Source of the DNA: Canna indica
Taxonomy: Eukaryota > Streptophyta > Magnoliopsida > Zingiberales > Cannaceae
NCBI GenBank assembly: GCA_034359265.1
Contig: CP136890.1
Coordinates: 66,961,501-67,025,500 of the forward strand
DNA: 64,000 nt
Direction of reading: 5' to 3'
The notes below the pieces were generated by a model. That model did no database searches, was not told where the DNA came from, and saw nothing but the letters and a program-made list of their open reading frames with translations. Numbering within the stretch: the first letter of the stretch is position 1; every line of letters starts with the position of its first letter. Positions 22,724 through 34,980 of the stretch are shown in pieces. A program made the translations under genes and the position numbers.

Positions 22724-23320
22724 AGCCTAGCGAATGAATGAATTGAAAATGAGAATGCTAGCTGGCAAACTGGTTTATTGATTGATTTTTTTTATTTTAT
22801 TTTGTCAATGATAGGTATATATTGAATCATCAAAGGTTCATATACATCGATTCCACGAGGAACAAAACAATACAAAAAAATATGGATGATTCTCAAACAA
22901 AACTAGATGCTAAATACAAAGAGTCTTAACAAAAAGAAGAAATATTTACTTGAAGTCTAATAAATTCTTCTGGAAGAGATTTAGTCTAATTAATACAGAA
23001 ACTGGTTTAATGATTAATTATTTAAAATATTGTTTAATATTTTGAATTTTAATATATTTTTTTCAATTGTTCTTAGGAGAATAAATTTATAATGATTGTA
23101 TAGGAATAGCTTCCAGAAGATCGATGTGACCGATAAATTAAACAAAACCTTATATATGATGGTCCAATCATCACTCTAATATATGATGATCATTAACAAA
23201 ATATGTATGTATGCATGCATAGATAACAACTATTAATTGCTTTATTTAATTAATTAATGTCACCATCTAAATCATCCTAATATCATCAGGTGGGGCAGGC
23301 CATAAAATATCATATATAAA
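22724..23320. other. AT-rich intergenic DNA, nothing recognised
   Basis: No gene, terminal repeat or RNA could be supported. Confidence 0.5.
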
Positions 23321-23587
23321 CAATACAAAAAATATTAAATTTATCGACCACAACTGTCGACGAAAAGATGTTATCAAAAATTTTAATTAGATTTCCGACA
23401 ACACGCTGCGTCGGAAAGAGTTACCGATAAAATTTATCGACCAAAATGAGTCGAAAAATTATAAATAACTTAAGGTTGCAATAGACGGCGACTTCATAAT
23501 TTCTATACATTTTATAAGTTATTAATTATAATTAATTGATGACTAGTTAACTAATAACTATTAAGATTATTTTTTAGATTCGAATTT

Positions 23588-24614
23588 GGGAAATGAAAAA
23601 TTCTCAAATTCAGATCCTAAGATGGAGAATTTCCTAAATCGGATTTGGGTGGAATCAATACCGATTTTGCTCCTAGCCAAAGTCTCTAACGACTTTGGCC
23701 AAAAATATAAAAAAAATATTTAAAAAAATAGTCTTAATTTATAAAATATTTTTTATGATAAAAATAAGATATTAGAGAATAAAAAATATATTTTTCAAAC
23801 TCTATAATGTATTAAAGACTTTTGTACAAAGTCTATAAATTTGAATTTAAATTAAAAATTATGAAATATTTTGATGTAAAATATTTTTTCTATATCATAA
23901 TACATCTTTTGTATCATTAAAAAATTATTTTATGAATTTAAATATTTTTTTTAAAAAATTATGAAACTATTATAGACTTTGCACAAAAGTCTCCAATGAA
24001 TTAGAGACTTTTGTTTATAGTAATTTTATAATTATACAAAATAAAATTTAATTCACAAAAAAATATATGTGATATAAAAGATATGTTAGAGTCTATCAAA
24101 ATATTTTGGACAAAAAATATTTCATTAACATCATAATTAAAAATTAGTTCTATAGACTTTTGACAAAAGTCTCTAGATAAAATTTAATGCATTAGAGACT
24201 TTTGCCCAAATCTATAATATTAAAAATATTTTACAATTTTTAATTTAAATTTAGATTTATAGACTTTGTGCAAAACTCTCTAATGATTTAGAGAGTTTGA
24301 AAATATATTTTTTAAACTCTAACACATCATTTATATATCATTAGAGAGTTTGAAAATATATTTTTTAGAATCTAACACCTCATTTCTATTATACCTCTTT
24401 TTTTATAAATTAAAATTATTTTTTATATTTTTTTAAATTTTTAACCAAAGTCTCTAACTGATTAGTGAGTTTGAAAATATATTATTTTAAATCTAAGACC
24501 CCCTTTCTATTATATCTCTTTTTGGCAAAATCGATATTGATTCCACCCAAATTCGATTTGAGGAATTCCTCATCTTAAGATTTGAATTTAAAAATTTCTT
24601 ATTTCTCATATCCC
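23588..24614. mobile_element. Palindromic Mutator-like MITE candidate
   Basis: The left arm (GGGAAATGAAAAAT, CAGATCCTAAGATGGAGAA, TTGGGTGGAATCAATACCG) is the reverse complement, with few changes, of the right arm ending at 24614. Between the arms, GAGACTTTTG/CAAAAGTCTCTAA recurs many times. No clear target duplication was found. The same repeated phrase occurs at 53830-54100. Confidence 0.55.
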
Positions 24615-24719
24615 CGATTATGAAAAATTGCTCTAACTATTATATATATAATATTAAATTATATATATTTCCAACCAGCAAACCCTAAACCACACACTCC
24701 TAAATATTACCCATTTACC

Positions 24720-24890
24720 CTACTCCACCCTACTCCTAAATCCCACCGTCACCACACGAGACTTCCCCACCCATCCGGCCTCGCAGCGGCAGTCACCTCT
24801 GCAGTTCGCATCTGCTCCTCGTCGTGCGGCTCCTCTCGCGGGATCCTCTGCTCTCGCCGGGTCATCTTGCATCTTCTCCCCTTCTGGTAT
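24720..24890 (+). other. GC-rich leader-like block inside degenerate element
   Basis: A sharp shift to C-rich sequence (CCTACTCCACCCTACTCC, then CTCGTCGTGCGGCTCCTCTCG) resembles the GC-rich leaders of the CACTA elements at 27478 and 11761, or a captured host exon. It carries no recognisable protein domain. Confidence 0.35.
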
Positions 24891-26111
24891 GATATGGTAT
24901 GTGTATCTTGTGTACCCTCTCTGTTTGCTATTGATTGCTTCCGATTGTAAGCAACAGAACGTTGTTTGTCTTCTATTTACTCGTGTACTCTTCATTGTTT
25001 TTCTCTTTATGATGAGAATTTCCCTTCTGCCATTTGCTTTCAGTAACTCTCGACACAGTTATCATGCATGACTTGGTCAACATTTTATGACAAAATGTTC
25101 ATGATCGTACTCGTTATAGAACACGCATAATATAACCATAACATTACTTGTCCCCAAGTCAGTACAAAATAAAAGGAGTTTTTGGATTCAGTCAAGAGTC
25201 TTACATAAAGATGACTGATTTTGCAGTGCGCATAGCAAAGATGAGGTCATGTTCGGGTACAAACACTAGTGGCAGATCGCAGGTTGGCGACCCTTGTGGT
25301 GGTCATTCTTAATCAAGCATGACGCTAGCATCAACACACTGGAGGATGGCTTGGCAAAAGGAGGAGGTTTTATATGCGGTGAGGCCGTCAAAAGAAAAAG
25401 ATATGTGATGTTGCATCAACATCTTGATCAACTTTGATATCCTCAGCATATTTTTGGTGATGATTGCTATCGTCCGCAGTCGATGAGAGATGATGATGAT
25501 CAGGATGACGGTCAGCAGGGTAACAAAGAGTTTCTGGATGAGGACAATTCAACTGACTGATCATGTGTGAAATATTTTGAATAGATGAGATTTTTGTTGG
25601 ATAATAAAATAAATATTTTATCATATTTTGAATAATATCTCAGGAATGAAATATTTTAGATTATCCTTTATGCTATTTGTTACTATTACATGTCTAAATG
25701 TTGTTTTTATTTTGGTTTATTATCATTTTTTTAAAAAAAAATCTTAAAGTTTTCGACTAAATTCCGACGACATGTCATCGGAAATTATCGACCACTTTTC
25801 GAATGAAATATGGTAGGAAAGTAGTCGGTAATTATCAACCACTTTTTCGATAGTATTTATAGTCGATAATTATCGAGGAGTTACCGACAAAACTTTTATC
25901 AATAGTTACCGAGGAACTACCGACAACTTTTCAATTAAAACTTTGGTCGATAATTATCGACAATATTTTTTGTCGATAAACTATGGGTGCCCATTTCTAC
26001 CAAGGTTTTAACGACGCAAATTTTGGCGTCGAAAACCAGTCGATAAATTTTGGCTTCCAATATGCATGAACTGCAAGATCGGTGTTGAATCCACAAACAA
26101 CAAGCTAGCGC

Positions 26112-27076
26112 CACTACAACAAAATCTTAATATATTGGCATAAAATTTTCGACACCTACTGCAAGCATCTAAATATAAAACTTTAAAAAATAATTAATAC
26201 TAAAAATTTCAACGCTTGTTACGAGCGTCGAAAAAATTTCGACGCTTGACAGGAGGAGGCACTGAAAAATTTTGGCACCTGAATACTGGCACCACAGGTG
26301 CCAATATCCATCGATTGGCCCCGCCAATCCGCTTACCCATGCCAGCATGGCGCGAGTAAGCTGCTTGCTGGGCGCACTCACCCATCGTGTCATTTTTTTT
26401 TATTACTTCTATTTATACCTCTTTCTTCTCCATTTTTTTTCATTCTCCTCTTCCTCTTCTCTTCTTTCTTCTATCCTCTCTTCCTCTATCTCTTTTCTTT
26501 CTTTTCTTACTTCTTTTTTCTTTACCAATTTTTTGTTCTCTTTTTTTAAAGGTTATCAAGTTTGTTCACGGTATCAAAACTTTTTATATGGTTGGTATAT
26601 AATGTTTTTTGTAACTTCTATTTTTTTTAAAAAATTGTTACTGATTTAATATATTTTTTTATTTTTGTTTAATTAAATTTAATTAAAATTATTAAAATTA
26701 TGTTTTGAATTCTGGAATTTTGAGCAGGCGCGAATCTGCATCACGCCTGCTCGATTTTCGCCGCACGCGGAATTCTAATTCCACGTGCGTCGGATTTCGC
26801 TGCATTGCAACGAAATTCACAACTTTATTTTTTTTAAATAATTTTTTTTACATATCGGCGCCTCTCATAGGCGTCAGTATGTTAAAATAGTTTTTTCTTT
26901 AAATTTTGACACCTCACCCAAGCGTCGATATATGTGAGACATATCAGATTCTAGCTCTCGTCATTGTCCACTACATTTCGTCGCTTCTGCTGTCGTCCGT
27001 ATGCACATTTCAGCTTATGTTAGCGTCGAAATTTTATAGTGATTTGGCGTCAAAATATTATTGGTTTGTTGTAGTG
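26112..27076. mobile_element. Small CACTA-type element (CACTACAACAAA termini)
   Basis: CACTACAACAAAAT at 26112 and TTTGTTGTAGTG ending at 27076 are inverted. Subterminal repeats of the TTTCGACGCT/AGCGTCGAAA type occur at both ends. Flanking triplets CGC and CAC match at two of three bases. The centre is a long C/T-rich tract (26390-26560) with no coding capacity. This is a different terminal family from the CACTACTAG elements. Confidence 0.65.
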
Positions 27077-28298
27077 CACGTGTTGAATCTGCATCAACTC
27101 TATGTTATTATCTTGCCTTCGTACAAATAAGTGCCTATATATTGTTAGTGTTAGTATTAAATTACACGTATATATTGGATTATTTTCTTATAGTGGTTGT
27201 TCTTAATTATTCATTATTCAAAGATGATAAAGTACAACCCTCTGCATCACTACTAGAAATTAGTTCTTCAGCAACGACTATCAGCAACGATCGCTTAAGT
27301 CATTGCAGATATGCTGTATCTGCAACGGTGTTCTTACGGTCGCTCGAGCCGTTGCAGATGTTAATTACCTTAGCAACGGCTTTCTAACAGACACATGAGC
27401 CGTTGTTAATGATTAACTTATCAGCAATGACGTTCTAGCGGTTAAGTGAGCCGTTACTGATAACTTTATATAGGCACGTGCCCGCGCCCGCCCCCGCCCC
27501 TTCCTCCTCCTTCTTCCTCTGTTGTCGCCGCCTGCTGCGTTGCCAACACCGTCGCCCTGTCCTCAACCGTCGAATCAGACCGCCCCCGCCCCGTCTGTTC
27601 CAGGTATTCCTCGCCGCCCCGCCTTCCTTCCCATTCAACCTAGATTCGATCGAAACCCTAAATATAGGGTTTCGGCTGACGGCCGGATCATTGTCTAGTA
27701 TCCGGACACTGGACGTCGGCGTCGGAGTCCACCGGATTTCGGCGCCGAAAATCCATTAATTATTGATTTTTTAATTAATTGTTTAATTTATAGATTAATT
27801 GTTAGATTAATTTTTAGGGTTTAGATTAATTGTTATGATTTAGATTAATTTTTAGATTAACCGTTAGAGTTTAGATTAATTTTTAGATTAATCTATTTAG
27901 ATTAATATTATGTTTTAGATTAATAATAGTATGTTAATTATTCAAATTAGTTAAAATATTTTAGATTAATATTAATTAATTAGTTAAAATGTTAATTAGT
28001 CCGTAGTCATCTTCAATGGATTCGCGCCGGAATCGTCCATTTAGGACTCCCGCCGGAATCGTCCACTTTGGAGTAGTGTCGAAATTGTCCACTATGGACT
28101 CAAACTGACTCAAAATATTTAGAAAATAATCATCCATTCGACGAGTTGATAAGTTTCACGTACGCATCGACGAGTTGGATATGATTTAACAAAATCTTAG
28201 ATCCGTTCGGGGGTTGTATATTCGTGTAAATGAAGTAGATGATCTTTTATACGACGTACAACCCTTGAATTATCCCTGATTGAACAATTTGAGAATAT

Positions 28299-28484
28299 AG
28301 TTATTTATATTGCACTTAGTTTTTTCTTTTAATCGTTAACTTATTCTAAATTTCGTCAGTATCTCTCTTGTTCTCCGATACGCGCCCAGATGATATGCGT
28401 ATTCGGAGAACTATAAGGAGATGCTGTCAAAATTTATAATAAAGTTAGCAGTTAAAAGAAATACTTAGTGCAATATAAATAACA
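28299..28484 (+). ncRNA. Long foldback in the TNP2 leader (candidate small-RNA precursor)
   Basis: From TTATTTATATTGCACTTAG (28301) to CTTAGTGCAATATAAATAA (ending 28483) the sequence folds on itself with arms of about 85 bp and a loop of about 13 nt (GCCCAGATGATAT). The best paired inner stem is GTTCTCCGATACGC with GCGTATTCGGAGAAC. It lies about 75 bp before the TNP2 start codon. The same foldback is kept at 58793-58978 in the inverted copy. Alternatives are an old MITE, or a leader structure controlling TNP2 translation. Confidence 0.55.
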
Positions 28485-28557
28485 TAAATCCCGAATAGAA
28501 TAGGACCATCTCACCTAAAGGCATTAACCGAAGAAATTGTCATTGATTGACAGAATC

Positions 28558-31500
28558 ATGTCGGCTGATCGAAGTTGGATATACCGATGTCTTGATCGTG
28601 GAGCTTTAACGAATGAGTTTCGATTAAGCGTAACTTACTTCCTAAATTTCGCCTATTCGAATCGAAAATTCATTAGCGTCGGTGATAAAATCCGATGTCT
28701 GTGTCGCATTTGCTTGAATGGACGATTCTTTGATCAGGAAACTATCACTTTGCATCTATATAGCAAAGGATTTGCACCAAGATATTTTCTATGGACTTGT
28801 CACGGGGAATCACGTGAAGTCGGGACGTTGAGCAATCCTATTGTTCAGACACATGGTGAATCTTCCTCTGCTAGTGTTTCTTCATCCAGTCAATTTAATC
28901 CCTATAGCACAATGATACTTGATAGTCTTGGGGGTCAATTCCACCTGAATGATAATATCGATCGGCCAGTTACTGAGACGTCAATGCCACCAGATACTAC
29001 AGGTGTTGATATCACAGAAGTACAAACTGCGGTAGAGATTGAATTGCCGTGAATTGCCGAATAAAGATACTGCAGAATTTTACGAGATGTTGAAAGCTGC
29101 CGATGAACATCGGATTGCATATGATCGGATTGCAGGATTGATTAATGGAATGTTGCCTACTGATAACAAGTTTGAGCCAACTTTTTATAAGACTAAAAAA
29201 TTGATGAGAAAATTAGGGCTTGGGTACGAAAAATACATGCGTGCCAAAATAACTGCATTTTATATTATAAAGAAAATGTGCAGTTGGATAAATGCCCTGT
29301 ATGTCAACATCCTCGTTACAAGAAGAAGAAATCGGTTTGATAGAAAAATATCTCGTTTAAGGTGCTTCGGTATTTTTCACTAACACCAAGGTTTCAAAGA
29401 TTATTCATGTCAGAAAAGACGCCCCCCTATATGAGTTGGCATGCAAGAAGTCGTGATGATACAGTAATGACTCATTCATCCGATAGTGAAGTATAGAAAT
29501 ATTTGGATACATGTTATCCATCATTTGCTAGGGATACTAGAAATATCAGATTGTGATTGTGCACAGATGGTTTTAATCCGTTTGGACATTCTGCATCTCC
29601 TTATTCAGTTTGGACAGTGCTGCTGACAGTTTATAATTTGCCACCGTCAATGTGTATGAAAGATGAATTTATTTATCTTTTGATGATTATTCCAGGTCCT
29701 AAGGGTCCGCAAAAAGAAATTGACGTGTTTCTTAGACCCTTGATAGATGAATTGAAAGACATTATGGACTGAGCGAGCTGTCACTTATGATTGTCATCGG
29801 AATTAAAACTTTAATTTAAAGGTCGCAGTCTTGTGGACAACCAATGATTTCCCAGCGTACGACATGTTGTTTGGTTGGAGCACTCACGGCCGACTCTCTT
29901 GTTTGTATTGTATGGAACACTCTAAATCAATCAGTCTTCATGACTGACAGAAAATCTCATTCTTTGATTGTCATCGTCGATGCCTACCGGCTAACCATCA
30001 GTATCGAAGGAATCGTAATAAATTTACTAAGGGTATAGTCAAAAGAGATGAGCCACCACCGATGTTGTCTGGTGAACAAATGTTAGCACATGTTTCAGCA
30101 CTTCCAGAGATAGTGTTTGGTCAGAATGAAAGATTGTCGGGCTTTGGTCAAACACATAACTGGGTGAAAAAAAAGTATCTTTTGGGAATTGCCCTATTAG
30201 AGTTCATTACGGATTCGTCATAATTTGGATGTCATACACATTGAAAAAAATGTGTTTGATAATATTTTCAACACTTTGATGGATGTTTCCGAAAAATCTA
30301 AAGATAATGTCAAAGCCCGACATGATTTGAAAATACTTTGTAAGAGACCGGAGTTGGAGTTACAAGAGGTCAACGGACGATATCTGAAGCCGAAGGCCCC
30401 GTATGTGTTAAATAAACAACAGATCAAAGATGTTTGTTAATGGATAAAAGAACTCAGATTACCCGATGGATATTGCTTCAAACTTATCTCGATGTGTGAA
30501 CGTCGATGATTGTAAAATATCAGGAACGAAGAGCCATAATTGTCATGTATTCATGCAGAGATTGCTTCCGATCGCATTTCGAGATCTTCTACCTGATAAT
30601 ATTTGGGGTCCGTTGACTTAATTGAGTATATTTTTTAGAAATATTTGTGCAATCTGGAGTAGTTTTTCCCTGATAATATTCGAGTCGAAGATATGTCAAC
30701 ACTTGAAAGTAATATTGTTAAAATTATATGCAAGTTGGAGCAATTTTTCCCTCATGTCTTTTTTGACTCTATGGAGCATCTACCGATACACTTGACATTC
30801 GAGGCACGAGTTGGTGGCCCCGTTCAATACCGGTGGATGTACTTATTTGAAAGATACATGAAACGTCTGAAGAAAAAAGTAAAGAACACCGCAGTTGTTG
30901 AAGGATCAATATCTGAATCGTATATCAACCAAGAAATTTCAACATTCTGCTCATTTTACTTTGAATCGACAGTACAGACAAGATTTGATCGTCTTCTACG
31001 TAACGACGACGGAGGAGTTCCACATTCAGATGGACGTTTTAATATATTTTGTCACTCTGGTTGTGCTTTTGGTTCTCGTCCATCTCGACACTTAAGCGAC
31101 GAAGAGTATCATTTGGCACACTTGTACGTATTACTCAATTGTCCAGAGATTGAACAATTCATTGAAATATTTGACATTGAGATGGTGCAAAAATACTCTA
31201 TTCACAACGATCAAGAATTGGAGAGATTATGGAATCGTGATTTCCCCACTTGGATTTAGGCTTACAGCAAAGATCACAGAGCTGAAATAGATAAAAGAAT
31301 ATTTGAGTTTGTTAGTGGACCATAGCGACTAGTGTCGTGTTATAGCGGATATTTTGTTAATGGGTATAAATTTTACACAGTTGAATATGCATTTACAAAG
31401 AAGACGATGAATGCCGAGATCTGCGTGAAAGGGACAACCTATGTTGAATGTAATATGAATTTTTATGGACTGGTGGAAGAAGTGATAGAGTTGCACTACT

Positions 31501-31967
31501 TCGGCTTGAAATCAGTTATCCTATTTAGATGTCATTGGTTCGATACAACAGAAAAGGGCATGAAAGTTCATCCAAAATACAAACTTGTTGAGGTTAATTA
31601 CAAATCAAAATTGGCAGTAAATGAGCCTTTTATATTGGCATCATAAGCCGAACATGTATATTACGCGAAGTATCCGACTCGAAATAAAGATAGAGCAGAT
31701 TGACGTGTAGTCTGTAAGACTAAAGGTAGAGGAAGAATTGATCTGATAGCAAGAGAAAATGAGCCAATACCTGATGCGACAGATGGTTTCTATTAAGAAG
31801 ATAATCCTCCTATTGTATATCGTATTATTCCAATACTCGAGGATGTAGACACATCGTCAATTCAATTAGAAGTTGAATATGCTGATGATGACAATCATGA
31901 AATTGAGGAAGTTGGAGATGAAGAAGATGAAGAATTCGAAGACTATTACTCAAATGATGAGGAATAA
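28558..31967 (+). pseudogene. tnp2: TNP2-type CACTA transposase, broken
   Basis: This is the cut-and-paste transposase of CACTA elements. From the ATG at 28558 the N-terminus is a Transpos_assoc domain (SADRSWIY, then CRICLNGRFFDQETITLHLY, about 28690-28760). A Transposase_21 core follows in several frames (LMRKLGLGYEK about 29200; LDVMHIEKNVFDNIFNTLMD 30222-30281). Then come DUF4218 (ICKLEQFFPHVFFDSMEHL, about 30727; YRWMYLFERYMKRLKKK, 30829-30879) and DUF4216 (GYFVNGYKFYTVEY, 31350; FYGLVEEVIELHYFGLKS, 31464-31517). An acidic tail ends at 31967. Breaks include a 10-bp tandem duplication at 29041-29060 that shifts the frame, an in-frame loss of about 27 codons near 29110, and stops at 30438, 31257, 31644 and 31794. 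The inverted copy at 55672-58720 still has Gln at most of these stops. Confidence 0.9.
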
Positions 31968-32042
31968 TTGTAAAGTATATCTTATATTAAATGTATATCT
32001 ACTATATATATAATAATCTAATTATATGCTTATTCGACAGAT

Positions 32043-33568
32043 ATGTCTGATCGTGGTTATCGTCGCAGGAGAGCTTCGGAGTCTCCGATCGGTGAGATTC
32101 CAGCACTTACTCATGCTGCTGATCCTCCTGCCGATGATACTACTGAGGTCAGTACATCCAGACGCAGGTGGCCACGCGGGCCGAACAGGTGGCAGCCTCT
32201 ACCAGGCATAGAGTCATGTAGATTCATTAGCGTGATTGGGGAGCGGTAATATATCATGAATTATGAATCATTACAAATTAATTATATCATAATAAATTTT
32301 ATTTTTATTGTGCAGGTTCGAGCAAGAAGAAGTGCCAAGGAGCATATCTTCTACCATTCGACGATACATGCACGGGGCATGGCCCACGTGGTCTCACGTG
32401 CCCAGTGAGCACGTCGACATGCTATGGCGCGAGTTTGAGGCACATATTAATATATATTTTTATACATGCATGATGATTAATATTAGTACTGATATTATTA
32501 TTTTATAGTCTCGTTATACATGGGCTGAAGATCAGAGGTCCTTCATTTACGCTACCTGGGAGGCTATTTCCCGGCAGAGGTACAACGGGTAGCTAGGGCA
32601 GGCCCGGTCCCAGGCGATGGCCCGAGCTGGGACCATTAACATCGCGGAGACTTGGGGATACGACCCCAATTGGATTACTCCGGATATATGGGACCAGCTA
32701 GTGGCAATATGGTCGACGGATCGATGGTAGGAGGTTTCTAGGACTGCGGCTAGAAATCGCATGTCGAGGGGTGGAGCACGTCACACTGGCGGCTTTATAT
32801 CATTTGCAGTGCACACGAACTATATGGTAAGTATACGTACATTACTTTTAATTATATATTTTATTTGTTACTCTGTACTAATTAATGTATTTATTTTATA
32901 AATGTAGACGACGGTGTTGGATGACGGGACTGTCCAGCGACCCTCCCCGATGGCGGTGTTTGAGCGGACTCACCGTCAAGTACATGGGACGGGGGAGTAC
33001 ATTGACAACCGCACTGCATACATTATAGTAAGTATATTTGTTTAAATTATTCATTATTTATTTATAATTTAAGTTTTAAGAAAAATATGAAACAAAAAAT
33101 CAAACTCGAGTAGGAGACCTACACTCAGACGGTGGTGCAGCGCGGGGGCACCCCCGAAGACTTTGACGCAAGAGCGTGGGTCGAGGCTGCATGTGGCTAG
33201 GACCACGACCGCATATATGGTTTTGCATATAGTGGTCATGTGCGAGCCGTGCTAGGGCCACTTAGGGCACCGACCCCTCCGGTCACTGGTGAGAGGCCGT
33301 CCACCTCTAGGTCCAGTTATGATCAGAGTAGCAGGATAAGAACACTGGAGGAGACGGTCGCACGTCAGAGTGAGATAATGGAGCGTTAGAGTCAGATGAG
33401 GCGGAGATGCATGCTATGCTACGCAACATCTCAGCTCATACCGAAGCAGGCATCCCCTCGGCATCATCTGATCCATCGTCCTCGAGTCTGTCCACGCCGA
33501 TGTACACTCAAGCACTCCAGCCTCACCATATGATCCAAACCATCCTTCATCGTCATCATGAGATTTTT
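32043..33568 (+). pseudogene. TNPA-like protein (Transposase_24), broken
   Basis: This is the second CACTA protein, expected to bind the subterminal repeats. Likely exons are 32043-32246, 32316-about 32439, 32509-32826, 32908-33027 and 33114-about 33568, with GT-AG boundaries where I could read them; the second donor reads GAG/GCAC and may be a GC-type site. Protein landmarks are SRRRWPRGPNRWQPLPG, TWAEDQRSFIYATWEAISR, GTVQRPSPMAVFERTHRQ and RGGTPEDFDARAWVEAA. The last part is an acidic/Gln-rich stretch. Stops at 32590 and 32728 (CAG to TAG) and at 33198 (TGG to TAG) inactivate it. Confidence 0.85.
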
Positions 33569-34172
33569 TTTTTTTATTGACTTTGTTACTTAGATACTAT
33601 ACTTGATTAATTTATTTTGTTTGGATATTGATACTTCAATTTTGAATTTGAATAGTTTTTATACGATTGTAGATAATTATAAATATAAGTATAATTGTTT
33701 TGATGTATATCTGGGTGTATTTGTGATGTGTGAATGGATGTATGTATGGGTGTATGAGTGTGTGAGTTATGTATCAGATAATATATCAATGTATTAATGA
33801 AAATTTAGAATTTAAATTTTTTTTCCGATTGCAGTTCTACATAATCAGCAATGGCTTTCCCACGGCCGTCCGTGGAAAAGTCGTTACTAAAAGTGTATCA
33901 TAAGCCGTTGCTGATGACCTACAACAACAGCTTAGCAATGATTTTTCACTAACGGCCTTGCCACGGCATCTCAGACCGTTGCTAATAATATGATCTGCAA
34001 CGGCCCCGTGCCCGTGGCAAACCCGTTGCTGATAATATTATTAGCAACGACCCGAGCGGCCATTGCTGATCCGTTACTAAGTTATCAGTAACGCGTGTTT
34101 CTGCCACGGCTCCGTTGCAACGGAGGGAGGCGTTGTACGCCATTGCTGATGCCCATTATTCCAGTAGTGCAT

Positions 34173-34969
34173 TAATCCTCAAATTGATGAACCAATTTGC
34201 CAAGATCTTTTCGAAAGAAAGAAAGAAAGGAAACAAGCTTCACTTATACATCGATCCATGTTGCCAAGTGGATCTAATTACAAGTTCTAATTTATTTTTC
34301 ATGAACACCAACAGTGCCAATCTACTTGTAAAGAGTGCATCTCTTATATATTAACTTATATGGTTGGGATCAGTGTAATTAAACCACAATTATTCCCTTA
34401 ATGTTTCATCACATCTACTACTTATGTTTAATTATATACATGTTTTGCCCCTTAAAAATTTTTATTGGGTGTTCATAATAGATAAACTAACAATGATATG
34501 ATAAAAAAATTTATCCTGATCAAAATAAAGAGAAAAATCCCTGAAAAGATCTCCATAATGGAATATATCAAAATGACAGGTTTTGAGTTAGGGAGCACAA
34601 AAGTGCTAAGCTAATGCATTATGGCTAAGACGAGTAGATAAACCACATGCTTTTTTAAGTGGAGTGATGCAATTAAAGCAAATGCATGTGGGTTTAGTGT
34701 AAGCTCATTTAATGGCAGAAATTATATGGTGATGTTTTGGTCTTAACTACTTAAGTCACTTTCTCCCAGCACAATTAATTTTTTTTTCCTGTGTTACAAA
34801 TTAAATTAAAGTTGCTTTATGCCTACCACATTAATTAGTGTGCAGCTCCAAAGGAAGTATATGCATATATAAGTAGGCATTGAAGATGGGCACTACTGTT
34901 GGCAAAAAAACAGTAAATATCATGCTAACTTTAGTTATCTGACAACAATGTGTTCATATTTTATTATTG
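34173..34969. other. AT-rich intergenic DNA, nothing recognised
   Basis: The stretch holds no supportable gene or repeat structure. Confidence 0.5.
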
Positions 34970-34980
34970 GATAATTACTT

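Larger units (their letters stand above)
23321..26040 (+). mobile_element. Degenerate CACTA-like element with TCGAC subterminal repeats
   Basis: CAATACAAAAAAT at 23321 differs by one base from a CACTACAAAAAAT terminus. Both flanks (23340-23460 and 25740-26040) are filled with dispersed TTATCGAC/GTCGATAATT repeats in both orientations, a CACTA hallmark. A GC-rich leader-like block (24720-24880) and an acidic C-terminal reading (DQDDGQQGNKEFLDEDN, about 25500-25553) suggest a gutted transposase gene. The right terminus was not found and the end near 26040 is approximate. Confidence 0.4.
27248..34169 (+). mobile_element. CACTA-1: complete-length En/Spm element
   Basis: The left terminus CACTACTAGAAATTAG starts at 27248 and the right terminus CCAGTAGTG ends at 34169. 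Both are flanked by the perfect 3-bp duplication CAT (27245-27247, 34170-34172). Subterminal CAACGGCT/AGCCGTTGC repeats fill 27270-27470 and 33840-34140. Inside are a GC-rich leader, a 185-nt foldback, a TNP2 gene and a TNPA-like gene, all on +. It is 6.9 kb, and both genes carry stops and frameshifts, so it is no longer autonomous. Confidence 0.95.

Noticed and set aside
26272..26649. 125-codon hydrophobic frame resembling a membrane protein
   Set aside because: It comes from a C/T homopolymer-rich tract inside a small CACTA element.
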